Shown: positions 49,414 through 58,800 of the stretch, piece by piece
Numbering within the stretch: the stretch's first letter is position 1
How the letters are laid out: every line of letters starts with the position of its first letter
NCBI RefSeq assembly: GCF_027533505.1
Contig: NZ_JAPZUB010000037.1
Span: forward strand, 96,245 to 160,244
Origin: Flavobacterium sp.
GTDB taxonomy: Bacteria > Bacteroidota > Bacteroidia > Flavobacteriales > Flavobacteriaceae
Reading direction: 5' to 3'
DNA length: 64,000 nt
Notes under the pieces: model-generated
Databases searched by the model: none
What the model saw: the letters and a program-made list of their open reading frames with translations, nothing else
Told to the model about the DNA's origin: nothing
Translations under genes and position numbers: made by a program

Positions 49414-50922
49414 CTATTCTGGTTGTCCTTCGATGTGGTCGTTATGCATTCTTTTTTCTAACCAAGAACTCAATACAAAAAGAATCGCAGCGGCTGCACC
49501 AGACATAATGATGAATAAAATGAAGAACTCATATAAATTCGTTATCTGGAATCCCAAGAATGATGTTGCCCCACCAGTTCCATCTTCACCTCCTGGAATT
49601 AAAGCACTTAAGGTTCCAGCAAACTTATTTGCTGCAGCATTAGCTAAAAACCATGTTCCCATCATTAAAGATGATAATCGCAATGGTGCTAGTTTAGAAA
49701 CCATTGACAAACCAATTGGCGATAAACATAATTCACCCATTGTATGAATTACATATAACCCAAATAACCACCACATGGAAACTTTCTCACCAATTCCTAA
49801 CCCTTTTACTGCTATCGCTATAACCACATATCCTAATGCAACTAAACCGAGTCCAATTGCCATTTTCTTAGGAGATGAAGGTTCTAATTTTCTTGCGTAT
49901 AAGAATCCCCAAACAATTGTCATTACTGGAGCTAAAGCAATAACTGCCAATGGATTAACTGACTGAAAATAAGAGGCTGGCATTTCCCAACCAAAAATTG
50001 TTCTTTCGGTTTGTCTATCAGCAAACAATGTCAATGAAGCGCCAGCTTGTTCAAAAGCTCCCCAAAAGAAAATAACGAAGAACGCCAAGATGAAAATTAC
50101 AGTAATTCGTTGTGTTTCAATTTTAGTTAAACTTTTGTCACTAAAAATTAAAATTGGCATCGCAACCATTGCACCATAAATTAAATAGCTAATGATATCA
50201 ACATTGCTTTTAAACAATTGCTTAAAATTTAACATGAAAAAAATAATTGCAATAGATCCAATAATCATTGCTATATTTTTGACATCTAATTTTTTTACCG
50301 GTAATCCAATCGCTTTTCCGTCTTCTGATATTAAATATTTCTTTTGACCTACGATAAAAGCCAATAAGCCAATTAACATTCCAACACCTGCTGCTAGGAA
50401 TCCCCATTTGAAATCCATAGATCCACAAACTAAGGGTGAAAAAAATGCTCCTAGATTAATACCCATGTAAAAAATTGTAAAAGCACTATCAATTCTTCTG
50501 TCATTTGCTGGATATAATTGGCCTACCATAGTAGATATATTCGGTTTAAAGAATCCATTTCCAATTATTATAGCAGTTAAACCCATCCACATTAGTGAAA
50601 CACCACCATTTGCTCCTACGGAAGCGCTAAAGAACATAAAGAACTGTCCTATTGCCATCAAAAGGCCTCCAATTACAATACTTCTTCGGTTTCCTAAAAA
50701 CTTATCGCACAAATAACCCCCTAAAAGTGGGGTCAAGTACACTAAACCTGTGTAACTTCCATATATTTCAGAAGCATCAGCATCTTTCATCAATAATACT
50801 TTAGTCATAAATAAAATGAAAATCGCTCTCATTCCATAATAACTAAATCGCTCCCACATTTCTGTGAAGAACAAAAAGTACAATCCTTTAGGGTGTCCCG
50901 TTTTTACAGCATTGTTTTCCAT
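49414..50922 (-). CDS. POT/PTR family peptide MFS transporter
   Basis: FFTEMWERFSYYGMRAIFILFM, GNGFFKPNISTMVGQLYPANDRRIDSAFTIFYMGINLGAFFSP. Confidence 0.95.
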   Translation of the reverse strand: MENNAVKTGHPKGLYFLFFTEMWERFSYYGMRAIFILFMTKVLLMKDADASEIYGSYTGLVYLTPLLGGYLCDKFLGNRRSIVIGGLLMAIGQFFMFFSASVGANGGVSLMWMGLTAIIIGNGFFKPNISTMVGQLYPANDRRIDSAFTIFYMGINLGAFFSPLVCGSMDFKWGFLAAGVGMLIGLLAFIVGQKKYLISEDGKAIGLPVKKLDVKNIAMIIGSIAIIFFMLNFKQLFKSNVDIISYLIYGAMVAMPILIFSDKSLTKIETQRITVIFILAFFVIFFWGAFEQAGASLTLFADRQTERTIFGWEMPASYFQSVNPLAVIALAPVMTIVWGFLYARKLEPSSPKKMAIGLGLVALGYVVIAIAVKGLGIGEKVSMWWLFGLYVIHTMGELCLSPIGLSMVSKLAPLRLSSLMMGTWFLANAAANKFAGTLSALIPGGEDGTGGATSFLGFQITNLYEFFILFIIMSGAAAAILFVLSSWLEKRMHNDHIEGQPE

Positions 50923-50948
50923 ATAGTTTATTTTTATTTACTGGTTAG

Positions 50949-53117
50949 TTATAGTTTCTCTTTAATAAAATTGGTCATTTTGGTGTAGAGTTGTAACCGC
51001 GTTTTCCCACCATAAATGCCATGGTTTTTGTCGGGATAAATGGCCCAATCAAATTGTTTGTTGGCTTGCACTAAGGCCTCAATCATTTGCATTGAATTTT
51101 GTACATGTACATTGTCATCGGCGGTTCCATGGATCAACAAGAAACTTCCTTTCAACTTACTGACGTGGTTGATGGGTGAATTCTCATCGTATCCCGATGG
51201 GTTTTCTTGAGGTGTTTGCATATAGCGTTCCGTGTAAATCGAATCGTAAAAACGCCAGTTGGTCACGGGAGCCACCGCAATGGCCATTTTGAAAACGTCT
51301 GCCCCTTTAAACAAACAATTGCTCGCCATAAATCCGCCATACGACCATCCGAAAATACCGATACGGTTTTTATCAACATAGGCATAGTTACCTATTACCT
51401 TGGCGGCATCAATTTGATCTTCTACTTCGTATTTCCCCAATTCTTTTTGGGTACATTTTTTGAAAGCCGCCCCTTTGAATCCGGTGCCTCGACCGTCAAC
51501 ACAAACCGTAATATAGCCTTGTTGTGCCAACATCATAAACCAATAATCGTTGGTATCCAACCAGTCGTTGGCCACTTGTTGCGAACCCGGACCCGAATAT
51601 TGATACATGAATACGGGGTATTTCTTGGTGGCATCAAAATTTTTAGGCTTGATCATCCAGGCATTGAGTTGGTGCCCTTTTTCGGTAGTCAACACCAAAA
51701 ACTCTTTGATGGGTAAATCGTATTTTTTGAGTTTTTCTATCAAAGCCGAATTTTCGACAATCATTTGTACTTGCGCTCCATCCTTAGCTTGATTCAAAGT
51801 GTGAGTAGGGGGTATAGTGGCCGAGGAAAAGGAATGGATAAAGAATTCAAAATTGGGACTAAAAGTTGCTGCGCTAGTTCCCGCTTGATTACTCAACTTC
51901 ACTTTCTTTTTGCCGTCTAAGCCGATACGGTAGATATCGCGCAGTGTGGAACCATTCTCGGTGGATTGATAGAACACTGTGTTCGTTTTTTCATCAAAAC
52001 CATAATAAGCGGTGACTTCCCAATTGCCTTTGGTGACTTGGTTTTTCAATTTTCCTGTTTTGTCATAAAGATAAATGTGGTTCCACCCGTCTTTTTCAGA
52101 GGTCCAAATAAAACTGTTGTCTTTCAAAAAGGTGAGGTTATCGGTAACATCCACATACGCATTGTCTTTTTCATTCAAAACCACTTTAGCATCTGCTGTG
52201 GTTCCATCGATGAAAAGCAGATCCAAATTGTTTTGATGGCGATTCAAGACTTGTGCACATAACACGTTGGCTTCATTGGTCCATCGCATACGCGCAATGT
52301 AAAAATCGTTGTATTGAGATAACTTTACTTCTTTCTTTGTGGCGGTTTTCAAATCGTAGATATGCAAAGAAACCAATGCATTTTTCTCTCCCGCTTTGGG
52401 GTATTTAAAGCGCTCTTGGTTGGGATACAAATTTTTGCCGTACACATCCATTGAAAATTCGGGCACTTCCCGTTCGTCAAATCGGATAAAGGCAATTTTT
52501 TGACTGTCCTTACTCCAATCAAAAGCACGCACAAAAGCAAACTCCTCCTCATACACCCAATCGGCAATCCCATTAATAATAGCATTCTTCTGCCCGTCGG
52601 TAGTTAACGCTGTAGATTGACCAGAAGCGAGGTCGTATACATATAAATTATTGGCTTTGGCATACGCGATTTTTGTTCCATCAGGCGAAAAGATAGGTTC
52701 TTGCACTTGTTCCAAAACTTTGCGAAGGGACTTGGATGTGACCTCATAAACATAATAATCAGCCGTAAAAGAATGGCGATAAATAGGATTGGAATTGTTG
52801 GCAATCAAAATTTGCTTTTCATCCGAACTAAAAGTATAGCTGTCGATACCATCGGATAAGGCTTTGTGATTTTTAGTATCCAAAAGCGTACTGATCTTTT
52901 TAAAAGTGGCATAATCATACAAGTCTATTTGCTGACTTCGGGAACTGCGATCAGTGTTTAACACAGTATATTGGTTGGACAACTTCATGGCCTGCAATTC
53001 ATCCATTCCTTTGGCGCGAAAAGCACCTGTGTAAATTTCTTCAATAGTTACCTTTTGCTGGGCTGAAGAGACAATCCCAACGAATAAAAATAAAGCAATA
53101 AGCCTTTTTACTAGCAT
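50949..53117 (-). CDS. S9 family peptidase (dipeptidyl peptidase IV-like)
   Basis: DPPIV_N beta-propeller; VYEEEFAFVRAFDWSKD; catalytic GIFGWSYGGFMA, GTADDNVHVQNS, DKNHGIYGG. Confidence 0.96.
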   Translation of the reverse strand: MLVKRLIALFLFVGIVSSAQQKVTIEEIYTGAFRAKGMDELQAMKLSNQYTVLNTDRSSRSQQIDLYDYATFKKISTLLDTKNHKALSDGIDSYTFSSDEKQILIANNSNPIYRHSFTADYYVYEVTSKSLRKVLEQVQEPIFSPDGTKIAYAKANNLYVYDLASGQSTALTTDGQKNAIINGIADWVYEEEFAFVRAFDWSKDSQKIAFIRFDEREVPEFSMDVYGKNLYPNQERFKYPKAGEKNALVSLHIYDLKTATKKEVKLSQYNDFYIARMRWTNEANVLCAQVLNRHQNNLDLLFIDGTTADAKVVLNEKDNAYVDVTDNLTFLKDNSFIWTSEKDGWNHIYLYDKTGKLKNQVTKGNWEVTAYYGFDEKTNTVFYQSTENGSTLRDIYRIGLDGKKKVKLSNQAGTSAATFSPNFEFFIHSFSSATIPPTHTLNQAKDGAQVQMIVENSALIEKLKKYDLPIKEFLVLTTEKGHQLNAWMIKPKNFDATKKYPVFMYQYSGPGSQQVANDWLDTNDYWFMMLAQQGYITVCVDGRGTGFKGAAFKKCTQKELGKYEVEDQIDAAKVIGNYAYVDKNRIGIFGWSYGGFMASNCLFKGADVFKMAIAVAPVTNWRFYDSIYTERYMQTPQENPSGYDENSPINHVSKLKGSFLLIHGTADDNVHVQNSMQMIEALVQANKQFDWAIYPDKNHGIYGGKTRLQLYTKMTNFIKEKL

Positions 53118-53250
53118 AATTCAAAAAATGAAAATTATCGAGTTCAATTTTAATGAAAAAAAAGCAAACTACCTTATTTTTTTAGCCAAAATACAACTAA
53201 ACAAGGCATTTTATTTCCTTAAAATTACGTCATTAAAAGGGTTGAAGATG

Positions 53251-53258
53251 TATCTTTG
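53251..53258 (+). promoter_or_regulatory. Putative -7 element of HMG-CoA reductase promoter
   Basis: TATCTTTG matches TAnnTTTG, 26 nt before ATG at 53285. Confidence 0.4.
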
Positions 53259-53284
53259 TTGTACTAAATTATAATCGATTGAAA

Positions 53285-54622
53285 ATGAATCAAGCCGTTT
53301 CTGGTTTTTCAAAATTATCCAAAGAGGAAAAAATCCAATGGATCGCACAAACCTATTTCCACACCCCTGAAGAGGCTGAAAAAATCTTCAAACAATACTG
53401 GAATCAGGATACAAAACTGCAACAATTGCACGATGAGTTTATCGAAAACACCATCACCAATTTCTACCTCCCAATGGGTATCGCACCCAACTTCAATATC
53501 AACGGTACCTATTATTCTGTACCCATGGTTATTGAAGAAAGTTCGGTGGTAGCCGCCGCCGCCAAAGCAGCCAAGTTTTGGAGCACCCGTGGCGGATTTA
53601 AAACTTCAGTAATTGCAACTGAAAAAATAGGACAAGTACACTTCTTATTTCAAGGTTCGCACGAAAAACTTCAACCGTTTTTTGATAAAATAAAACCCCA
53701 ATTCTTGGAAGATACCGAACCCATTACGCGTAACATGAATAAGCGGGGTGGCGGCATTTTGGATATTGAACTTCGCGATAAAAGTAGCGAATTGGCACAC
53801 TATTTTCAGTTGCATGTTACCTTCAACACCAAAGATAGTATGGGGGCCAATTTCATCAACTCTTGTTTGGAACAAATGGCCAAAACCTTGTGCCGTTTGG
53901 CTGCTGAAGAACCTACATTTACCGATGCAGAAAAAGCCATCACCATCGTGATGAGTATTTTGTCGAATTATGTTCCCAACTGTGTAGTGCGCGCCGAAGT
54001 CTCTTGTCCCCTAGCCGATTTGGCCGAAAGTCTTCCCCCAGGTAGACCCGGTGCTATTGAAAACGGACATGCCTTTGCTGAAAAATTTGTGCAAGCAGTC
54101 ACCATTGCCGAAATCGAACCCTACCGTGCGGTTACCCACAACAAAGGGATTATGAATGGAATCGACGCCGTAGTTTTGGCTACGGGTAATGACTTTAGAG
54201 CCGTCGAAGCAGGTATTCATGCCTATGCTGCTCGAAATGGGAAATACAGCAGCTTATCGCATGCCAAAATCGAAAATGATCGCTTTACCTTTTGGATGGA
54301 CGTCCCCCTAGCCCTAGGAACGGTGGGCGGACTCACCTCGTTGCATCCGCTGGTGAAAGTAGCCTTAGAGATTCTGGGCAAACCCACAGCACAAGAGCTG
54401 ATGCAAATTGTTGCAGCGACCGGCTTGGCACAAAACTTTGCCGCCTTGCGTTCGTTAACGACTACCGGAATTCAAGAAGGACACATGAAAATGCACTTAA
54501 ACAATATCTTAAATCAATACCAAGCCACAGCCGACGAACGCAATACCATTCACGCACACTTTGCCAAACAAACGGTTACGCACGCTTCGGTGGTGGAATT
54601 GATTGAACAACTTCGGAAGTAA
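53285..54622 (+). CDS. Hydroxymethylglutaryl-CoA reductase, degradative-type (class II); start reassigned from 53279
   Basis: ENTITNFYLPMGIAPNFNINGTYYSVPMVIEESSVVAAAAKAAKFWSTRGGF, DSMGANFINSCLE, ATGNDFRAVEAGIHAYAAR, LALGTVGGLTSLHPLVKVALEILG. Confidence 0.96.
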   Translation: MNQAVSGFSKLSKEEKIQWIAQTYFHTPEEAEKIFKQYWNQDTKLQQLHDEFIENTITNFYLPMGIAPNFNINGTYYSVPMVIEESSVVAAAAKAAKFWSTRGGFKTSVIATEKIGQVHFLFQGSHEKLQPFFDKIKPQFLEDTEPITRNMNKRGGGILDIELRDKSSELAHYFQLHVTFNTKDSMGANFINSCLEQMAKTLCRLAAEEPTFTDAEKAITIVMSILSNYVPNCVVRAEVSCPLADLAESLPPGRPGAIENGHAFAEKFVQAVTIAEIEPYRAVTHNKGIMNGIDAVVLATGNDFRAVEAGIHAYAARNGKYSSLSHAKIENDRFTFWMDVPLALGTVGGLTSLHPLVKVALEILGKPTAQELMQIVAATGLAQNFAALRSLTTTGIQEGHMKMHLNNILNQYQATADERNTIHAHFAKQTVTHASVVELIEQLRK

Positions 54623-54630
54623 AATAAGGA

Positions 54631-54727
54631 GCAAGAACATGTTCGTCTTGCACCACACCCCTCCGGCTTTCGCCTGTATCTCCCCCTCCTCGCGTCGGGG
54701 GAGGATATCGGCTCTATCCGGGCTAAT
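54631..54727. repeat. GC-rich palindromic intergenic element (candidate dispersed repeat)
   Basis: GCAAGA..TCTTGC inverted repeat containing perfect palindrome GAACATGTTC, then TATC-TCCCCC/GGGGGA-G-GATA hairpin; composition unlike flanking genes. Confidence 0.4.
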
Positions 54728-54756
54728 TAGAAAAACTAGATTCCAAAACACCCAAC

Positions 54757-55674
54757 ATGAAACAATCGTTTTATAGCAACGGAAAATTGCTCATCACTGG
54801 CGAATATGTCGTTCTAGACGGAGCACAAGCGCTTGCCTTACCGACACGCTTTGGCCAAACCCTGCAGGTTCGATCGGGTGAGAACCAATGCATTCAATGG
54901 ACCAGTTTTGATTGCGATAAAAGCTGTTGGTTTGAAGCCACCATTCCATTGGAATCCATCATCCGAAAAACAAAAGAAGATGCCGCAGCAACTATTAAAA
55001 ATACGCTTATTGAGATCCTTCATGAAGCTTACGTAATGAATGCTGAGTTTTTACATCAAGCTGCGGGATTCCAAATCGAAACCGAATTAAGTTTTCCCAA
55101 AAATTGGGGATTAGGCACCTCCTCCACCTTGATAAATAATATCGCACAATGGGCAGAAGTGGACGCCTTTACGCTGTTAAAACGAAGTTTCGGGGGGAGT
55201 GGTTACGATGTGGCTTGTGCGCAAAACAACGCCCCAATACGCTATCAATTGCAAAACGAACAACCTGTTATTCAAACGGTGTCTTTTGCACCAGCTTTTA
55301 CGGAACATCTCTTTTTTGTGTACCTCAATCAAAAAAGAAATTCGAAAGCGGCGATTGCGGCCTATTTGGACAAACAAGGTAATATTGAAAAAACAATTCT
55401 ACAGATTAATGCTATTACACAACGGGTAATCGCGGCACAACATCCCAAAGAATTTGCGAAAGCACTGCGGGAACATGAAATCATTTTAAGTGATGTACTC
55501 GAAGAAATGACAATCCAAGAAGCTCTCTTTCCTGACTTTGATGGGGTGATTAAAAGTTTGGGAGCTTGGGGCGGTGATTTTGTCTTGGTGGTTTCTCAAG
55601 AAAATCCAACCGATTACTTCACCCAAAATGGATATCCTGTGGTGGTTCCCTATGCAAAAATGATTCTTTCCTAA
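54757..55674 (+). CDS. GYDIA family GHMP kinase (mevalonate-pathway-like)
   Basis: SNGKLLITGEYVVLDGAQALALPTRFGQ, NWGLGTSSTLINNIAQWA, FGGSGYDVACA. Confidence 0.92.
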   Translation: MKQSFYSNGKLLITGEYVVLDGAQALALPTRFGQTLQVRSGENQCIQWTSFDCDKSCWFEATIPLESIIRKTKEDAAATIKNTLIEILHEAYVMNAEFLHQAAGFQIETELSFPKNWGLGTSSTLINNIAQWAEVDAFTLLKRSFGGSGYDVACAQNNAPIRYQLQNEQPVIQTVSFAPAFTEHLFFVYLNQKRNSKAAIAAYLDKQGNIEKTILQINAITQRVIAAQHPKEFAKALREHEIILSDVLEEMTIQEALFPDFDGVIKSLGAWGGDFVLVVSQENPTDYFTQNGYPVVVPYAKMILS

Positions 55675-55675
55675 A

Positions 55676-55710
55676 TAAAAAAATCCCGAAGTGCTTCTTC
55701 GGGATTTTTT
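55676..55710. terminator. Bidirectional intrinsic terminator
   Basis: AAAAAAATCCCGAAGtgcttCTTCGGGATTTTTTA between convergent genes. Confidence 0.88.
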
Positions 55711-55727
55711 ATGTATTTCTGAATCTA

Positions 55728-57818
55728 TTAATAGAATTCTATACGATTGTCTTGAATATCGGCTGCGTTACGCAAGGTTGGAATCACTCGATTTGCATTT
55801 TGAGCAGCTTGTTGTTTTAAACGCGTTACATACTCATCGTATTTCGCGATTTTTGGTGCTTTGGTCACCGCTTTGGTTTTGACTACATACACACCTGACA
55901 AACCTTCAATAGGTTCGGAGATCTTATTCTTAGGTGTTCCAAAAGCAGTACCCACTACTTTCGCTTCCATCCCTACGCTGGGTAGCATCGGACTCTCGAT
56001 AGAAACCGCAGGAATGTTCATTACAGTAGTTTTATTGGCTTTGGCAATAGCTTCCAAGGAATTTCCTTTCATTTTAGCCATAATCAATTGCGCTTTCTTC
56101 TCGTTTTTAAGAATACCCTCAACCGAAGGACGTGCATCTTCAATCGGCGTTAACCCTTTGGGATTAATTTTTTTCAAACGCGCAATAACGTGACCTACAT
56201 TGGTTACTTCAAAACGTTTTACATCACCAATGGCGGTATCTTCACTGTAGGCCCATTTCACCACTTGACGTTGGTTACCTGCAGCACCTAAAGCTTCATC
56301 CATCGCCTTAGCTTTGATAGACTCCACTTTTAACCCTGATTTTTTAGCGAGTTTGGCAAAATCACCTTTCGCTGCATCCATTTCAAACTGAGTTGCTTTG
56401 GTGTAAGCATCGTTGGTAGTAGCTTCAGAAGGTTGAATTTTTTGAGCAATAGTTGCCAAACGAATACCATCTTGCTTATCGGTTACATTGATGATATGGA
56501 ATCCAAATTCAGACTCCACCAAACCGATGGTTCCCACAGGATTATTGAATACAAAATCATTGAAAGGTTTCACCATTTGGTTAGGGCCGAAATAACCTAA
56601 ATCACCGCCTTGTTGTGCTGAGGAGTCATCCGAGTTGGTTAAAGCCAACATCATGAAAGAACCTGGGTTGGCTTTTGCTTGTGCCAATAAACTTTCGGCT
56701 TTTGCTTTCGCTTCTTCTTTGGTTCGTTTTTCTTTTTTCTGAACGCGATCTATACCTTCCCAGCTAATTAAGATGTGACTTGCCTTAGCTTTTTCATTGG
56801 CTTTACGCCCCATCATTTTACTCAAACAATAGTAATCCCCATCAATGTAAGGTCCATAAATTTCACCTACAGGTAAATTCACCAACGCATCGGCTACAGC
56901 CGCAGGCAATTGTTGTTTGGTTACATAGGTAGAATCGTAAGAACGATCGGAATTATTAGCTACAAATTCAGCAATGTTTGTTGTCGTTTTAAAACCCGGT
57001 AAGGTATCATTCTTGCCCGTTTCTTTATTATACTCAACGGTTGCATTTAACAACGCTACTATTTTGGCCTTTGCTTCTTCTTGATCTTTGTTTGAAGGTT
57101 TATCTTCTACCAATACATATTCGATTTCACGACTTTCTTCCGCTTTAAAACGTTTTTCGTGTTTTTGCATGTAGGCCGTAATATCTTCATCGGTTACTTT
57201 GACTTCACTATCTTTAATTGAAGAGTACATAACCCCTACATAATCAAAGTCCACTTTATCTTGCTCCAAAGCATATTTGAATTTACCCTCTACTTGAGTT
57301 ACGTACATCCCGGCTTTCACCATGGTGTTGTAGATTTGGAATTTCCCGTTAAGCTCCATGTCCTTTTCTTGTTGCTCGAACATTTTGGCTTGCTCTGGAT
57401 TGTTTTTGAAAAATTCTTTGAATTTATTCAAATCAAATTTCCCTTTGTTTTGGAACATTGGGTTAGCACCAATATTTGGGTCTTTTTTGAAGGTTTCCAA
57501 TTTGAAAGTTTCGCCTACACGAACACCTGCTTTGTCAAACTGATCGACCAAAAGTGTTTTATTCACTTCAATATCCCACGTTTGGTTAGCAGCTTGCGTT
57601 TGCGTCATTTGACCTCCTTGCCCGCTTTTTTCAAGATTCGCTACTTTCACTCTAAAATCTTCGAAGGCGATATCTTTCCCGTTGACGCTTCCTACATCAC
57701 GCGATTGTTGGCTCAATCCATTGGTAAACAAATCTTGCACCACAAAAGCCAATAAGGCAAAACCAATAATCAGTAAAAGCAATCCGGAACGATTTCTAAT
57801 TTTCTGTAAAACTGCCAT
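55728..57818 (-). CDS. Peptidylprolyl isomerase, PpiD/SurA-like (membrane-anchored)
   Basis: LLLLIIGFALLAFVVQDLF TM anchor, SurA_N-like region, parvulin domain KASHILISWEGI...GGDLGYFGPNQMVKPFNDFVFNNPVGTIGLVESEFGFHIINV. Confidence 0.94.
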   Translation of the reverse strand: MAVLQKIRNRSGLLLLIIGFALLAFVVQDLFTNGLSQQSRDVGSVNGKDIAFEDFRVKVANLEKSGQGGQMTQTQAANQTWDIEVNKTLLVDQFDKAGVRVGETFKLETFKKDPNIGANPMFQNKGKFDLNKFKEFFKNNPEQAKMFEQQEKDMELNGKFQIYNTMVKAGMYVTQVEGKFKYALEQDKVDFDYVGVMYSSIKDSEVKVTDEDITAYMQKHEKRFKAEESREIEYVLVEDKPSNKDQEEAKAKIVALLNATVEYNKETGKNDTLPGFKTTTNIAEFVANNSDRSYDSTYVTKQQLPAAVADALVNLPVGEIYGPYIDGDYYCLSKMMGRKANEKAKASHILISWEGIDRVQKKEKRTKEEAKAKAESLLAQAKANPGSFMMLALTNSDDSSAQQGGDLGYFGPNQMVKPFNDFVFNNPVGTIGLVESEFGFHIINVTDKQDGIRLATIAQKIQPSEATTNDAYTKATQFEMDAAKGDFAKLAKKSGLKVESIKAKAMDEALGAAGNQRQVVKWAYSEDTAIGDVKRFEVTNVGHVIARLKKINPKGLTPIEDARPSVEGILKNEKKAQLIMAKMKGNSLEAIAKANKTTVMNIPAVSIESPMLPSVGMEAKVVGTAFGTPKNKISEPIEGLSGVYVVKTKAVTKAPKIAKYDEYVTRLKQQAAQNANRVIPTLRNAADIQDNRIEFY

Positions 57819-58052
57819 TGTATCTACTATATTTTTATTTCAGTCTGCGAAAATACAATTATCTATGAAATAATTACAATCGTAGTTGGATAATTTGTGC
57901 TCGAGAGCAATTTTTTTTTGAATGATTTCAAATTGCCTGTTTTTGCAACCGATTTTTTAAAAATAGGGAGAAAATAGGAACCAATTTTAGCTTTTTTAAA
58001 TTCCTAACTTTAACAAATACAAAGGCTTCAACCCTCAGAAAAGTATAGCATT

Positions 58053-58253
58053 TTATTTTCTGCCTTGGGTGTTTTGACGGTCTTGGAATTTTTTAGCAAA
58101 ATGGCGTCGAAAAAAGAATAAAAAAAGAGAAACTAAGGCAATCCCAACACTAATCCAGGGCTTGGGTTCGTCGTTCCAATGGGTTACCGCATCAAAAGTA
58201 AAAATTCCCGCTGCCACTAAATACAAATACTGTGTAATTTTCAAATAGCCCAT
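58053..58253 (-). CDS. Small membrane protein of unknown function
   Basis: 66 aa, two hydrophobic helices, basic C-terminus; 4 bp downstream of lptC on the same strand. Confidence 0.7.
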   Translation of the reverse strand: MGYLKITQYLYLVAAGIFTFDAVTHWNDEPKPWISVGIALVSLFLFFFRRHFAKKFQDRQNTQGRK

Positions 58254-58257
58254 AATG

Positions 58258-58800
58258 TTACTCTGTTTTATCTAAAGCCCCTGAGACTCGTTGCGAGTTT
58301 ATAATTTTTAAATCTTTACTAAAATCGACTCCTTCGCCATAGGAAACCCCTTTGGGATCGGTAAATTTATAGCGTCTTTCGGTAAAAAACCATTCGTTTT
58401 TTTGATCGAAATAAAGCTGCTCGGTTTCAAAAACCTGACCCGCAGTGTTACTGATTTTTACGTTCCCTTGTAGATCAAATAAGTCGGTGTCTTTAAAACT
58501 TACGGCGTATTTGGCGGTGACAAATGTAGGAACGCCTTTGTTGTCGTAAAGGGTAACGCGAACTCCTTTTGGAAATTCGGTATAGGGATACTTTACGGTA
58601 GCATAATCGAGCATTTTGGGACTCTCCAAAACCGATTTAATGCGCCCCGAATCGGTGTATTTGACATGAATGGAATCGGCATCCCCGCTAGGTGTAAATT
58701 CGGCATAAACTGATTTCTGGACTTCACGCAACTTGCTTTCACAAGCCAAAACGCTCCAAAAAACAATACAGACACCGAGTATCCCTAGCGCTTTTTTCAT
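58258..58800 (-). CDS. lptC: LPS export ABC transporter periplasmic protein LptC
   Basis: Lipobox-like CIVFWSVLAC; YVEFTPSGDADSIHVKYTDSGRIKSVLESPKM-type region, FPKGVRVTLYDNKGVPTFVTAKYAVSFKDTDLFDLQGNVKI; start reassigned to 58800. Confidence 0.88.
   Translation of the reverse strand: MKKALGILGVCIVFWSVLACESKLREVQKSVYAEFTPSGDADSIHVKYTDSGRIKSVLESPKMLDYATVKYPYTEFPKGVRVTLYDNKGVPTFVTAKYAVSFKDTDLFDLQGNVKISNTAGQVFETEQLYFDQKNEWFFTERRYKFTDPKGVSYGEGVDFSKDLKIINSQRVSGALDKTE

Noticed and set aside
51207-51716. 169-aa plus-strand ORF
   Set aside because: Antisense to the DPP-IV gene, no domain.
57261-57755. 164-aa plus-strand ORF
   Set aside because: Antisense to the PPIase gene, Phe-rich shadow.
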